A stretch of 64,000 nt of DNA from contig NW_003314261.1 of the NCBI RefSeq assembly GCF_000143415.4, positions 806,001 to 870,000 on the forward strand, read 5' to 3'. The stretch comes from Selaginella moellendorffii. Lineage: Eukaryota; Streptophyta; Lycopodiopsida; Selaginellales; Selaginellaceae. Position numbers and translations under genes: made by a program. The notes under the pieces are model-generated. The model saw only the letters and a list, made by a program, of their open reading frames with translations. It did no database searches and had not been told where the DNA came from. Positions 21,328 through 33,653 of this stretch are shown piece after piece (positions within the stretch are counted from its first letter, which is position 1; each line of letters starts with the position of its first letter).

Positions 21328-23660
21328 TCACGCTATCCTGCTTTGCCGGGGCGACAGTAGCCCATCCAGCTCTCTTCTCAGCGGGAGAACCTTGCCTTTG
21401 TCGGCCTCCTTCTCAGCCTTCTTCCTTTCCATCTCTGCTAGCTTGCTGTTCTCTTCCAATGCACGCTTGAACATCACGATGAAATTAAAAATGATCGACA
21501 CCGCTGCGAACCAAATCCAAGAGACGTTTGTAAAATCAAGTGCATATAGACCAAATGGTTAAGTACCTTGCTCAAATGGACAGCGAGCGGGATCTTCATT
21601 GAAGTAGCGCGCCAAGGAATCGGCATTGTGGCCCTGCAAAGTGACAATGCTTTCAACGAGCCATACATACAAACTTAACATCTCTTACCACTTCAGAGTA
21701 CAAAGACGCCAGTGTTCTCACCTCCGCCTCCGCTGTATCAAGGAAACTCTTCAAGCTCTGTGCGTCCATGGAAAACATTAGGACAATGCACGCAAAGCAG
21801 GCAGACATCACCTTCCGAAACCCATCAGAGACGGCTCCATCGTTTTCAGACGCTGTCAATTCCTGCTCAACCTTTTCCAGGCCTTTGCTTACGGCTTGCA
21901 TTTCTTCTGCAAGAGCTTTCAATTGAATCTGTAACACAGGTCAGAAAACCGAGACACAAATACTGGAGTATGAAATATAAGAACCTTGGTGGCTGCCTCA
22001 AGGTGAGGCAATTCCTTGTCAAAATCAAGTATTTCGGGCATTTTCTCGGATACAATCTGCCACCAGTGTCACGTGTCAGCCAAGCCAAAACAGTTGCACC
22101 TAACTTACTTTACACAGATAATGTAATAACGTAGTTCTAGAATTACGAGCTCGAGTTTCTGTCAGCTTAAGTAGACTATCGAGTCTGAATCCAATCGCCG
22201 CCCCTGGAACAACAGCCACACTTGTTACTTAGCTCAAGCTCCCGGGCACTCTTCTTACCTCTAGCAGTTCCTTGGTTTAACGCATTTCCCAGGGACAGAA
22301 CCGTTTGCATCACTCTTTTAAGCTTAGGAGACTCTTTCACCTGCAAGAATCCGGCTTCAGGCAACATACAAGAAGAGTGCGAAATTACCTCTGCTGAAGC
22401 TTCATTGACTATTACCAGATTTTCTCGTAAATCTGACACCTGATATCAACGTTTGAAAGGGTAGACAAAATAATTTTGACCAAACCTGCGACGTGAACTG
22501 AAGTTTAAAAGAAATTTGGACTCTACCCGAGGAACTTTCATCATCTCCAGGAAACACTGCAAAAACAAACATATTGTCTAGTAAATGATACTGTTTCAGA
22601 CAAAGTGGGACAAACCTGCTCACATTTGCCCAGGCATTCTTTATCGCCCGTGTAGTTCTGCAAAACCACCAGCATAAGTTAGATGGCAAGATCATATCTG
22701 GAAATAAAACCTTGAGCGTTTCCATCTCCTCCTTTGTTGGACAAAACTTGATCAGATTATCAACCTGATCTACATCCAGTACTGTCCCATAGTATTGCTT
22801 TCTGAGTGCTCAAGTAAAAACCACATTGCATAATGTAGATAGCCACTTACAACAACTTCTGGCAGTGGCATCTTCACTTTTGTCAGCATTATCTCACAAT
22901 TGTACGCTCGTCTATGTTCAATCTGAATAAAACAAAAGTGAGGCCTCGGCTTCTATTACAAAAGGCAGCTCACCAGGAGCACTTTTTCCTGCTTGGGAAC
23001 TAGAGATGCACGACGACCACCCGCTCTGTCACCACCCGCAGCAGCATTCAGAACAGCGGCCGAGAAGAGGCTCCCTAGCTCATTCATGTCAAATTCAAAA
23101 AATTGTGAGCACATGTAACAAAAGAAAAAGACCACAAGACACACCTTGACTGCTCTTCCTGCTTTTGACTGTCCGCCCATAGACTGCCCTGCATAGCCCA
23201 TGTAACCTTTACCCAGTGGTATGGCTTCAGAGAGGTCTTCTTCGGTGTAGCAGATGCCAGACCCAAAGCACCAGCAACCTGTCCTCGGCTTCGACCACCA
23301 GGAGGCGAAGGTGTCAAAGGACTACTACCTCGTCCTCTCCCCAATGCAGGTGGCGGAGGAGGTGGTACACCGCCACCTCCTCCCGGATCAGCAGTAAGAT
23401 CTTCTCCACTGCCACTGCCGCCTCCTCTCAGTGTGAAGTCACCATTGCCTGGAGGTGGAGGCGGAGGAGTGCCTTGCATTCCCAGTGGAGGCAGCGGTGG
23501 CTGCAGTGATGAGCTAGAGGCCTTGCAGCTTGTGGAAGAGGAGGTGGTGGCGGTGGAGGTGGCACAACAGTATTGCCACGTGGTGGTGGAGGAGGTAGTG
23601 GTGGTGGTGCAGCTAAAGTTCCTCGAGGTAACATGAAACTTTCCAACCCTAGACCAACCT
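21328..23660 (-). pseudogene. Class II formin 3' half (FH1-FH2)
   Basis: Minus strand: FH1 proline runs (23640-23330), then GLASATPKKTSLKPYHWVKVTWAMQGSLWAD (FH2 lasso and knob), NELGSLFSAAVL, IEHRRAYNCEIMLTKVKMPL, VDQVDNLIKFCPTKEEMETL, GDKECLGKCEQ, FKLQFTSQVSDLRENL, LSLGNALNQGTARG, AIGFRLDSLLKLTET, then a helical region and a stop at 21328. About ten short exons with mostly GT-AG borders carry all FH2 landmarks, the part that nucleates and caps actin filaments. There is no PTEN-like or C2 exon upstream, because GY is inserted in FH1. A one-base frame change lies near 23515 and one FH2 intron lacks a clear acceptor. The missing 5' half is most economically the piece at 49253-50672. Confidence 0.85.
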
Positions 23661-23710
23661 CCCAACCCTTAACTTTAAATCCCAAGATTATTCTTAGAAT
23701 ATTCTTATGG
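23635..23710 (-). repeat. GY 3' LTR remnant at the FH1 junction
   Basis: TGAAAC...AACCCT...TTTAAATCCCA...ATTCTTAGAATATTC resembles 49176-49252 and 7904-7980 in order and content, although diverged. It marks the left edge of GY against formin FH1. From 23710 to 23990 I see no coding remains. Confidence 0.35.
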
Positions 23711-23989
23711 TTCTCCCCTCCTTCATGAGCCACATACGGCAGCCTCAAGAAGCTAAACAAGCCTCACATGTAGGGAGTCTAAAGCAATATGGCCATGGAG
23801 AAGAGATGTGTAAATGGCAACACCAACGTCATGACAAATGCCACAAAAGAAAAAAAGCAATATAGCTTTTTCACATGACAATGTGGTTATGGAAACCAGA
23901 GAATGAGAATAGAACAAATGACTCAAATTATATAGTAATACAGATATAGAACTCAATTATCCCCTTCCTCATGAATGTCATCCAAGTCA

Positions 23990-26159
23990 TAACCAAAATT
24001 CAAAAACACTCTCTTCATGTCATCCTCAATTTCCTATGTAACTTCATCCATAGAATAATCATTCCATTAAACTAATAGCTCTTTAGTTGTCTTTTCACTA
24101 ATCTTTGAGACTTCTCTGCATCAATCTTTGGAACTTAGATGATGCACTGATCCATGAGATCACTAGAGTGCAAACATACTTTAAGCTTGCTCATATAGAA
24201 CGTTGGATGAATCTTCAAATTAACTGGCAAGTCCAAAGTGTATGCAAGATCCCCCATATGCTGTAAAATTGTTCAAGGCCCACAATACTGTTGAGACAAC
24301 TTAGCATTGCCACCTCCTTTTAGAGACCGTTGTGCATCTGACAGCTTAAGGAAAATCTTGTCACCAACTTTGTACTATTGATGACAACGATGGTCATTAG
24401 CTAATCTTTTGTTTCACTCTTGAGCTTGGCTCATGTTCAACTTTGTCAACTCAAGTTTGTCTTGCATATCCTCTTGGAAATCACAAGTATGAGGTACCTG
24501 AATCAAAGCTAAATTCAAACTTATACGAGACCTTGGCTCATAGCCATACATCACCATAAAGGGAAATATGTCAATAGTTGATTGATGAGCGTTATTATAA
24601 GCAGACTGAAGCAAAGGTAAGTACTTCTCCTATACTATCTATTGAGTCAAGTTTCCCACAAAAGACCTTAGCAAATCTTTTAATACCTGATTCTTCAACA
24701 TCTAACTTCATCCCAAGCCAAAAGAAATGCCTCTTCACTAACATATATGTTCTTAATACCCTTGGATGCCCAACATTTGGCATATCATGACACTCAACTA
24801 AAATCCATTTGATGAGTTTGTCAACACAAGGAACCACTACATGTCCCTTCTTCACTAGGATTTCATATTGTATCTCGAATGACGCAAACTTGTCACCTTT
24901 TAAATCTGTAGAGACATCCCTCAACAAAACCTTTGCACGAATATCAGTGATAAAGGAGTCGAAGTCCACAAACTCTTTAAGCTCATCCAAGAAATTGCTG
25001 GATAGCTTTATGAGTGAAATAGAATTTACCATCCTAGATAATGCATCAGCCACTTTATTATCACCTTCATGCTTGTATTTGATCTTAACAGACATTTCCT
25101 ACAGGAACTCTTGCCAATGAGCAAAGTGGCCTTAAAGATCCTTTTATTGATTGAAATATTGGAGAAACTAATGGTCTGAATCCATATAGAAGTTTGATTT
25201 ATATAGATAATGTTGCCATTCCTTCATAGTAGCAATCACAACATATAACTCTTTGTCTCAAGTAGGTTAATTCTGTTGTGTAGCATCAAACTTATGGCTC
25301 ATGTACACAAGATGATGCCCAACTTGAAGCAATATGGCTCTAATAACAATGTCACTTGCATTTGTCTTAACCACAAGAGGCTTTTCAGGATCAAAAATCT
25401 TTAAACATTGAAATACCACTTCACAATTCTCATCCTAACCATGAATAGTAGCATGTTTTGACATGTTCTAGAGAAGATTAGTCAAAGGGGTTGCTATCTT
25501 TGAAAAGTCCTTTACAAATCGTCGAAAAACTCCAGCCATACCAAGGAAACTATAGAAATCATGCACTATCAAAGATATAGGCCAATCAACCATGACCTGA
25601 ATCTTTGCGGGATCAAGTTTCATTCCATATACTAAAATCAAATGCCCGAGATATCCAATCTCTAAAACAAACTCGCATTTTGATAACTTCAAGTAGAGCT
25701 TATTGTCCCTCAAAAGTTGTAAAACACTTCACACATGCATCTCATGTTCCTCCATTGAAAAGCTGAATACTAATATATCATCAAAATAATCAATTGCAAA
25801 CTTTCCCAAATAAGGCTGTAAAACTTGATTCATCAATCTCTAAAAAATTGCAAAAGCATTTGTCAAACCAAACGGCATCACCAAAAACTTGTAGTGTTGC
25901 CTTTGTCTGAAATGTAGTTTTCAGAACATCCCCTGGCTTGACACAAATCTAATGATACCCTTACCTCAAATCAATTTTCAAAAAATATCAAGCACCACAA
26001 AGATGATCGAGTGAATCATCGATACGAGGGATTGGGAACATATTCTTTACCGTCCTATCATTCAATTCCTTGTCATTCATGTAGAGACACCATGTACCAT
26101 CTTTTTTTTTTACCATTATCACTGGAGCATCCCAAGGAGATTTGCTGATCTATAACCAC
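23990..26159 (-). pseudogene. GY: reverse transcriptase, RNase H and integrase remains
   Basis: On the minus strand from 26159 downward, decayed frames give SKSPWDAPVIMVKKKDGTW (RT palm entry), YLKLSKCEFV...YLGHLI...FLGMAGVFRRFVKDFSKIATPL (RT thumb, 25713-25468) and IKYKHEGDNKVADALSR (RNase H end, about 25095). The integrase zinc region follows (ECHDMPNVGHPRVLRTY..., 24790-24720), then AYNNAHQSTIDIFPF (24610) and a post-integrase module (KLSQQYCGP...KIHPTFYMSKL, 24380-24180). Stops and frameshifts abound. It is the 3' continuation of GY gag-protease at 46220-49252, separated from it by CRV. Confidence 0.8.
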
Positions 26160-26164
26160 CCTTT
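26160..26164. repeat. CRV target-site duplication, left (CCTTT)
   Basis: CCTTT here and at 46215-46219 flank the CRV LTRs. Joining the flanks restores a continuous GY reading frame (EYLWKG then SKSPWDAP), the strongest evidence for the insertion. Confidence 0.9.
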
Positions 26165-27318
26165 TGTAAGCCACAAATTTTTCCTTTCCAATTTGCCAGC
26201 TTACCTCGTCTATCCAACCGACACTGCCTTAGCTTGTGCTAAGTTCCCTCGCCAAGGTTCTCGCCTATGGTACCAGCTCCTACTTGGTCCTACTTGGTTT
26301 TAGTTACTCACTGCACGAGCAACGGAGTGTTAGCCATCCATCCACAGATTCCCAAATCTCTCCCAATCCCCCTCCCCGGGTTAGACTGGACTTAAGGTTC
26401 GGCTACACTCCCCGCAGGCACAAGCAGCCAAGCACACCAAGCCTCCATGTTCTTAACACCCCTTGGTACCACAAGACTTGATCATAGGACCCTCTAAATC
26501 ATAAGCCTTGGGTGCAGCACTTGCTTCGGGACGTCGGGGTCAAACACTATGGCCTAACGGCCCGGTATGGGTACCTCTACCCCCCCACTTCTATCCCGAA
26601 GGGAAGGCCCAAGCCCCTAGGAAGGGCGAGGACCAATGAGCCACAAGGTACTCAAGTGGGGCACCACTCCACATGAGCCGGGAGCACCGCAGTCGGTTTC
26701 CTTTTCGGGAGTGGGAGCTGCTCTTGAGCACTTCCCTGGGTGGCCCCTCCGGCACCACCCAAGCCCATGCTCACTCCCACCCAAGGCCCCTCGGCCCCAG
26801 TCTCAACCTCAAGTCAGTTTGGAAGCACCACTGGAGAGTTCCTTCAAGACTGGTTCCTGGACCTCACTATCCCTACTATACTTTTGGAACCCCCTGTAGG
26901 CCCCCCCCCCCCCCCCCCCTGGGAGACGCACGCTTTGTGCTTTCACCCCTTGAGCTGTATTAGTATTTGGACTTAGTCTCAGAATCGATCTCGGACCCGA
27001 CTTTGGATTCGGTTTCGGACTCGATTTCGGACTCGATCTTGGACCCGATTTCGGCCCTGACTTCGGACTCGATCTCGGACTCGGTCTCAGACCCGATTTG
27101 GATCTTGGACTCTGCCTCGAACTCGGTCTCGAACTCGGACTCGAACTCGATCTCCGATTCGGCCTCGGCTCGATTCCGGACTCTATCTCGAACTCGGTCT
27201 CAGAGTCGGTCTTGGACTCGATCTTCGACTCGGTCCCATCCAATGAACTCTTTGTCATTTCTGTCATGCTCTCGGGGATCCTTTAGCCTACGACATCTCG
27301 GGGAGTCGGTTCCTTACA
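26165..27318 (-). repeat. CRV 3' LTR, intact, 1154 bp
   Basis: Bounded by CCTTT|TGTAAGCC and GGTTCCTTACA|ACTCC. It contains a poly-C run (26899-26918) and a low-complexity tract of about 12-bp units related to GGACTCGATCTC (26965-27245). It is the uninterrupted reference (CCTCACTATCCC, near 26860-26875) for the PAL insertion site. Confidence 0.9.
26965..27245. repeat. GGACTCGATCTC-type degenerate tandem array in CRV LTR
   Basis: Hexamer and dodecamer variants of TCGGACTCGATC are repeated without a fixed phase. Translated frames are artificial Ser-Asp or Arg-Ser-Pro strings. The counterpart in the other LTR is 45851-46140. Confidence 0.8.
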
Positions 27319-27638
27319 ACTCCACCACCCATAGAAGAAGTTCGATGCCCACATTGAACGTCTCTTTTTATCCTACGACTTGTTGACCATGTCTCCGGGG
27401 GCATCCCCCCACTTAGCGGTGTGCCTAAGTTAGCCTCCCCGGCCAAGAGCCTATGACAACGGAGTATAGGTGTCCCTACACTCCTCACCTCACCACACCC
27501 TAGTATAGGGTCCGGACTTGAACCTAGCCTTGCTTTACTAGGGGGTTGGGACTCGAACCCAACCTCCATAGAATACGTCTATGGATTCGACATCCCCGCA
27601 GGGAGTCGGGCGTAGTGCCCTACGCCTGGTCGACCTAG

Positions 27639-30600
27639 CTAACCCATGCTAATTAGCTTACCTTCGGCACGCCTTCGGGTCCCAACATATGCCACTTGCT
27701 CAACTTTGCAAATTGATATTTTTAATTGAACTTTGCATAAGTACATAGAGTTCTGCCTTGCAGAAATTCCTCCACTAGATCTCGCACGTTCGCTAGGTTC
27801 TCCTCCGGTTCCAATGTTGCTTCGCAGTATGGAAATCCTTTCCACTTCACATGGAACTCTCTCACCTCGGGTCCTTGTCACTTGCTCTTGCGCGCATTGA
27901 GGATGGCCTCGACTTCGTATTCCTCTTCCCCTTGGATAACCTCAGGTAGAGGTCTCACTTGGTCCTTGCGAAGCGGATCCTCAAAGTACGGCTTGAGTAA
28001 GTTCACGTGGAACACTGGGTGCATCTTCCCCATCTCTTGAGGAAGTCGGAGTCGGTAAGCCACTTTATCGATTCGTGCCTCAATCTCATAAGGCCCCATG
28101 AACCTACTTAAGGAACTCAAGATTAATTCATTTACAGGAATACATGCATTTTTACCTTTGGGTCAACTTTCGGCTGATCCCACTTGGTAGTCTGAGGTTC
28201 TTGGTGTTCAGCCACACCTTCTCCCCAGCTTGGAACTCTACGTCCCGGCGCTTCTGGTTCGCATACTTGGTTTGCCTCTGTTGAGCCCGTTCCAAGGAAT
28301 CCCTCACTAGATTCCAAATGCTGAGTCTTTCCGCCGTGAATGCCTCCACTGCGGGTAACTCTCCATGATACTCGGCCACGCCGAGTTCCACAGGACCTTC
28401 AATAGCTCGCCCATTGGTGACTTCCCATGGACTCACCCCGATACTCAAATGTGGTGAGTTGTTATAACACATTTCCGCGAGTCCCAAATGACTTACCCAA
28501 TCGGTCTGGTCTCCCGAGACATAGCATCGCAAATAATCCTCCAGCTGCCTATTCACCCTTTCCGTTTGTCCGTCTGTCTGTGGGTGATAGGCTGTGCTGA
28601 ATTTCAACTTGGTGCGATACTGTTCTAGGAGAGTCCTCCAGAACCTACTAGTGAAGATCTTATCTCGATTTGAGATAATCTCTTCCGGTCTTCCCCGCAC
28701 TCGAACCACTTGTTCGAAGAATAGCTTTGCCACACCTTTCGCATCCACTTCCGTTGTGGTGGGTATGAAGTGTGCCATTTTTTAAAATCGGTCCACCACC
28801 ACGAATATCACATCAAACCCCTCGCTTGGGGGAGGTCCCGTGATGAAGTCCATTGTAAGACATTTCCACGGACGATCTGGAATTGGGATGCTTTGCAACA
28901 AGCCCCCACTAGCCTTAGTCACGGCTTTTACCTGCTGACATGTTGGATATGTCTTTACATAGTCTTGGACGTCCTTAGCCATATCTGGCCAATGGTAATT
29001 CCTCTTGAGTAAGCCCATCGTCTTGGGCACTCTGCCGTGTCCCGCAAGAGGTCCGTCATGACACTCTTCTAAGGCTACCTTCTTTAGTTCCCCTTCTGGA
29101 ACATACACCCTCGTTTGCTTGTAATATATGAGTCCGTTGCGTTCCGCATAGCCCGTTTTCTCTTCTGTTGGCAACTCACCTCTCTGGTGAGCTTCCCGTG
29201 CCTCTAGATTCCTCAGCAACACTTCTTGTGCTAGACCATCGTTCTCATATGTTGTCCGCACATCATCCCAGAAGGTTGTTGTTGCGCTAGATATCGCCAA
29301 CCTCAAGCTCGCTTTTTGACTTAGTGCATCCGCCACGATGTTGCTCTTCCCAGGCTTGTACAGGATCTCGCAATCAAACTTGGCCAAGGCATTGGCCCAC
29401 CGACCTTGTTTCCCTCTCAGGTCGGGCTGTGACAAGAAGTGTTTCGTTGCCACATTGTCCATGTAAACCTTGAAGTGTCTCCCAAGGTAGTGTCGCCACT
29501 CCTTGAGCGCTTTGACCACCGCAAACAATTCCTTCTCGTGGGCAGGCCACTTCCATTGAGCCTTGTTCAACTTCTTCGAGAAGAACGCTACCGGATGGTT
29601 GTCTTGCTTCAAAACTGTGCCCAACACAAAGTTCAAAGCATCCGTTTCTACCTCAAAGTCCTTACCAAAGTCTGGTAATGCCAATACGGGAGCCTTCCTC
29701 AACTTCCCTTTGAGGTGGACGAATGCCGCCTTGCATTCCGCTATCCATACCATCTTCCCTTTTCCTGTTTGGTCCGTTAAGGGCAGGGTTACTCTCAAAT
29801 AGTGTCTGATAAACTTTTGATAGTAGTTGCATAGCCCCAGGAATGCCCTCAACTCATGTACATTCGATGGTCACTCCCATTCCTGGATCGCTTGGACCTT
29901 CTCCGGGTCCACCTTGAGCTCGTCCTAGCCCACCACATGCCCGAGAAACTTTACCTCTTGTTGAGCAAAGTCACATTTGCTCTCCTTAGCATACAGTTTG
30001 TGTTCCCTTAGTTTCTCAAACACCTTCGCCAAGTGTTTGGCATGCTCCTCTAGCGTCTCGCTATAGATCAGGATGTCGTTGATATAGACGACCACGAAGT
30101 GATCCAGATAGGGTACAAAGATGTGGTTCATCAGCGCCGAAAACGTTGCCGGCGCATTGCATAGCCCGAAGGGCATCACCAGAAACTCAAAGCTCCTATA
30201 CCTCGTTCGACAAGTTGTCTTCTTAACATCTTCCTCGGCTACCCTGATCTGGTAGTATCCTGACCTTAAGTCAATCCTCGAGAAGTATTTTGCCTTTTCC
30301 CAACCTATCGAATAGGTCCTCAATCCTGGGCAAAGGGTACTTGTTCTTCTTTATATACTTGTTGAGCAACCGGTAGTTTATGCACATGCGCATAGATCCA
30401 TCTTTCTTTTTCACAAATAACACCGGCGCCCCATATGGCGACTTGCTCAACCTAACATACCCTTTATCCACCAACTCCTCTAGTTGGCGCTTGAGCTCCT
30501 CGAGTTCTTTCTCGTTCAAACGATAGGGGGGACGAACCACCGCCTCAGCACCCTCGACCAGCTCAATCTTATGTTCTATCGGTCGTGCGGGGGGCAACCC

Positions 30601-31250
30601 CGCCGGTAACTCCTCCGGCATGGTATCCTGGAATTGGTCCAACACCTGTTGGATCACTAAAGGTACTTTTTCCGTTCCTGTCTTTTTGTCACTCTTCACC
30701 AAGAGTAAGCACAAAAATGCTGCCTTAGTTCCTTTAGTGAGTTGTCCTCTCGTGGACACCAGGTTTAAGCAAGATTCTTTGGCCTTACTTTGCCTTACCT
30801 TTAGATCCTGGGCCTCCACCCTAGATCTTCTCCCTTGGGCATTTGCCAGTACCACAAGGTTTCTACCTTGTCCATGCAAGGCTACCACGAACCGATTGAA
30901 CCAGTCCATTTCGAAGATCACGTCAAATCCCGCCATGTCCAACACGGTGAAATCCATGTCCACTTTCCATGTCTCTACTTCGACTCTCGCTTGTCGAAGT
31001 ACCTCATCGGTGCTTTGGCTACCTTGAACAAACTCTATAGTCCTTGGTTCGCCTAGCCACTGCACCGTTAGTCCGGCTTGCCGGACTATATCTGCATCCA
31101 CAAAATTATCCGAAGCACCCGTGTTAATAAGGATCTTAACAAAGCTACCTCCGAGCTTCCCTCGGAGGGCTAGTAGATGTCGCGAATGACTCTCTACCAA
31201 AGTTTTTCGCGTAATGAGTAACTTTGAGTTAGGGACTAGATCACATACCT
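27639..31250 (-). pseudogene. CRV pol: protease, RT, RNase H, integrase, chromodomain
   Basis: Minus strand: protease core [11 protein letters not shown] (near 31130; the catalytic D is now N). [31 protein letters not shown], a frame change near 30300, then [16 protein letters not shown] and [12 protein letters not shown] (YxDD now YIND). RNase H: FEVETDALNFVLG, VYMDNVATKHFL. Integrase: ECHDGPLAGHGRVPKT, MDFITGPPPSEGF, a stop at 28782, SNRDKIF (D to N) and TDGQTERVN. Post-integrase RFMGPYEI...HPVFHVNLLKPY follows. Finally a chromodomain spans frames at 27930-27760 (YEVEAILNARKS, then VKWKGFPYCEATLEP after a frameshift). Chromodomains steer integration to marked chromatin. The coding potential is lost. 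Confidence 0.9.
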
Positions 31251-32448
31251 CAGTTTGGACTTCACCCAACTTGATGGCCATATTGGCTCTGGCCTTCTTC
31301 GGGTAGGGACATTCCCTTGAAAAGTGTCCCGCTTCACCGCAGTTGTAGCATATGTTGTTTCCCACGCTGCTATACGACTTGACCTTCTTATCCGTGGGTT
31401 TGTCTCTTTTCATTTGACTCCCCCACGTACTCGCTCGCTGGCCACCGGATTTGCCTTTCCGGAACCCCGAGGACTCATTCTTAGAGAAACTCTTCTTGAA
31501 TTTCCCTCTGCTAAACGTTCCCCTTGGTTTGGCCCCTTTGCTAAACGTGGATCCCGACCCCGTCGTGTTCCCCTTTCGTAGGTTATCGTTGAAATGCACC
31601 TTGATGGCCGCATCCAACGCTTCCTTGTAGTTGGTCGGGTTCCACCGCATCACTTCACCGCGAGCCCAGGTTTGCAAACCTGATATAAAGGCATGGAACG
31701 CATCCATATCCCCCATGTCCGTGATAAGTATCCTCTTTGCCATAAACCCATTCACATACTCTTGAATGGTTCCGGTCTGCTTCAGCTTACTCAGCTCGTC
31801 CCTTAGATGCAAAGTAACATTCGGAGGAACATAGGTTGCGCAAATCCTCGCCTTCATCATTTCCCAAGTGGCCACCGGTCCTTCGTTGGCCTCTGTCGTT
31901 CTCCACCAAAACTTGGCATTATCTGCCAAGTATGGTTTTGCACATGGGACCTTCTCCGAGCTCGGTAACTGCAACGCTCAGAAGTAGTCCTCCATATCGT
32001 AAAACCAATCTTCCACCACCTTAAAGTCATTCACTCCCTTGAAGACCGGTGGGGGCTTTGGTTTGTACTTGGGAACTGCCTGAGGGACTGATTCCACTTC
32101 GGTCTGTTCGACCTTGTCTGGTTTTGCCTCAATCCCTGCCGAAGGGTCCGCACCTTCTGCGCTACCAGCATCCGCAGTCTTTCGCTTTTTCTTCCGCTTC
32201 TCATCACGCTTTAGCTTGCGTATAAGAGTCTCTAGCAGGGCATTGGTCTGTGCCAATTGTCCTTCTAGAACGTCCAATCGAGCCTTGGACGACCGAACCT
32301 CACCACCGGACTCCTGTTTGGAAGTTGCCTCACTGGAGTCCTCCTCATGCAAGGATTCCTCATCCATAGCCTCTTGTTCGACCGGAGGCTCCAGCTCTGG
32401 CGGAGGTTCCGTCTCTACCTGGGTTCGCTTACGCCCCGCCTTTGCCAT
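31251..32448 (-). pseudogene. CRV gag
   Basis: The ATG at 32448 opens 156 codons (charged, KKKKRK-type basic stretch, PPPVFKGVNDFKVVEDWFYDMEDYF) ending in a stop. The same frame resumes ([40 protein letters not shown]) to a canonical zinc knuckle [15 protein letters not shown] near 31350-31305. It is the structural protein of the retroelement particle. One premature stop breaks it. Confidence 0.85.
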
Positions 32449-32492
32449 CTCCCAGCAATCCGCCTCTATCCTTCGCTAGAACTGAGGAAAAC

Positions 32493-32504
32493 GCTCCGAT
32501 ACCA
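32493..32504 (-). other. CRV primer-binding site
   Basis: The complement reads TGGTATCGGAGC, one base from the standard initiator-tRNA-Met site, 3 bp from the LTR end at 32508. Confidence 0.8.
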
Positions 32505-32507
32505 AAT

Positions 32508-33211
32508 TGTAAGCCACAAATTTTTCCTTTCCAATTTGCCAGCTTACCTCGTCTATCCAACCGACACTGCCTTGGCTTGTGCTAAGTTCCCTCGCCAAGG
32601 TTCTCGCCTATGGTACCAGCTCCTACTTGGTCCTACTTGGTTTCAGCTATTCACTGCACAAGCAACGGAGTGTTAGCCATCCATCCACGGATTCCCAAAT
32701 CTCTCCCAATCCCCCTCCCCGGGTTAGACTGGACTTAAGGTTCGGCTACACTCCCCGCAGGCACAAGCAGCCAAGCACACCAAGCCTCCAAGGTCCTAAC
32801 ACCCCTTGGTACCACAAGACTTGATCATGGGACCCTCTAAATCCCAAGCCTTGGGTGCAGCACTTGCTTTGGGACGTCGGGGCGAAACACCGTGGCCTAA
32901 CGGCCCGGTATGGGTACCTCTACCCCCCCACTTCTATCCCGAAGGGAAGGCCCAAGCCCCTAGGAAGGGCGAGGACTAATGAGCCATAAGGTACTCAAGT
33001 GGGGCACCACTCCACATGAGTAGGGAGCACTGCAGTCGGTTTCCCTTTCGGGAGTGGGAGCTGCTCTTGAGCACTTCCCTGGGTAGCCCCTCCGGCACCA
33101 CCCAAGCCCATGCTCACTCCACCCAAGGCCCCTCGGCCCCAGTCTCAACCTCAAGTCAGTTTGGAAGCACCACTAGAGAGTTCCTTCAAGACTGGTTCCT
33201 AGACCTCACTA
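32508..33211 (-). repeat. CRV 5' LTR, part 1 (split by PAL)
   Basis: This aligns with 26165-26870 of the intact LTR and stops at ...GACCTCACTA, where PAL begins. The remainder resumes at 45762. Confidence 0.9.
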
Positions 33212-33235
33212 AAGCTCTATTTCGTTAAAGTGGGA
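33212..33235 (+). repeat. PAL left terminal inverted repeat
   Basis: 24 bp beginning AAGCTCTATTTCG, exactly complementary to 45734-45757. From 33236 to 33650 I see no gene; this is the terminal region downstream of the minus-strand genes. Confidence 0.95.
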
Positions 33236-33653
33236 ATTGTCATTATCCCACTTGTAAAATAAGGTTTCTAAACCTTTATATAGTATATAAATATAACAAA
33301 ATTCAACTGCATTGAGGCACATGCCATTTTATTTTAAACAAGGAAATGTCTACTCAATCACTTCTCCTCCCCCTGCCACTGCTTCACCTCTCTCTTCTCC
33401 TTGTCATCGTCGTCCAATTTCTTTCCATCCTTTTAATATTGGCTCAGTTGCTCCGAGTCTAGGTGGAGCCCAAGTCCCCATTCAATCTTTACTTTCCCAT
33501 TATTAATAAAACAACTTCGTAGACTTCCAATAACATGCTGTAACACTTCTAGTATAATGCAAATCCTCTCAAAGAATTGTCTTTTAATATTAATACAATG
33601 GCATGGAACCCCATGCCATAATAAGTTACAGTTTTAAATAAATACATGCCATC

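Noticed and set aside
26967-27386. Ser-Asp repeat protein on plus and Ser-Pro-Arg repeat protein on minus
   Set aside because: Both are translations of the degenerate GGACTCGATC array in the CRV LTR, recur at 45768-46315, and have no codon-level conservation.
33208-33216. CACTA (En/Spm) transposon end, since CCTCACTAAAG contains CACTA
   Set aside because: The right end lacks the complementary TAGTG; the CACTA letters come from the host LTR and the target duplication.
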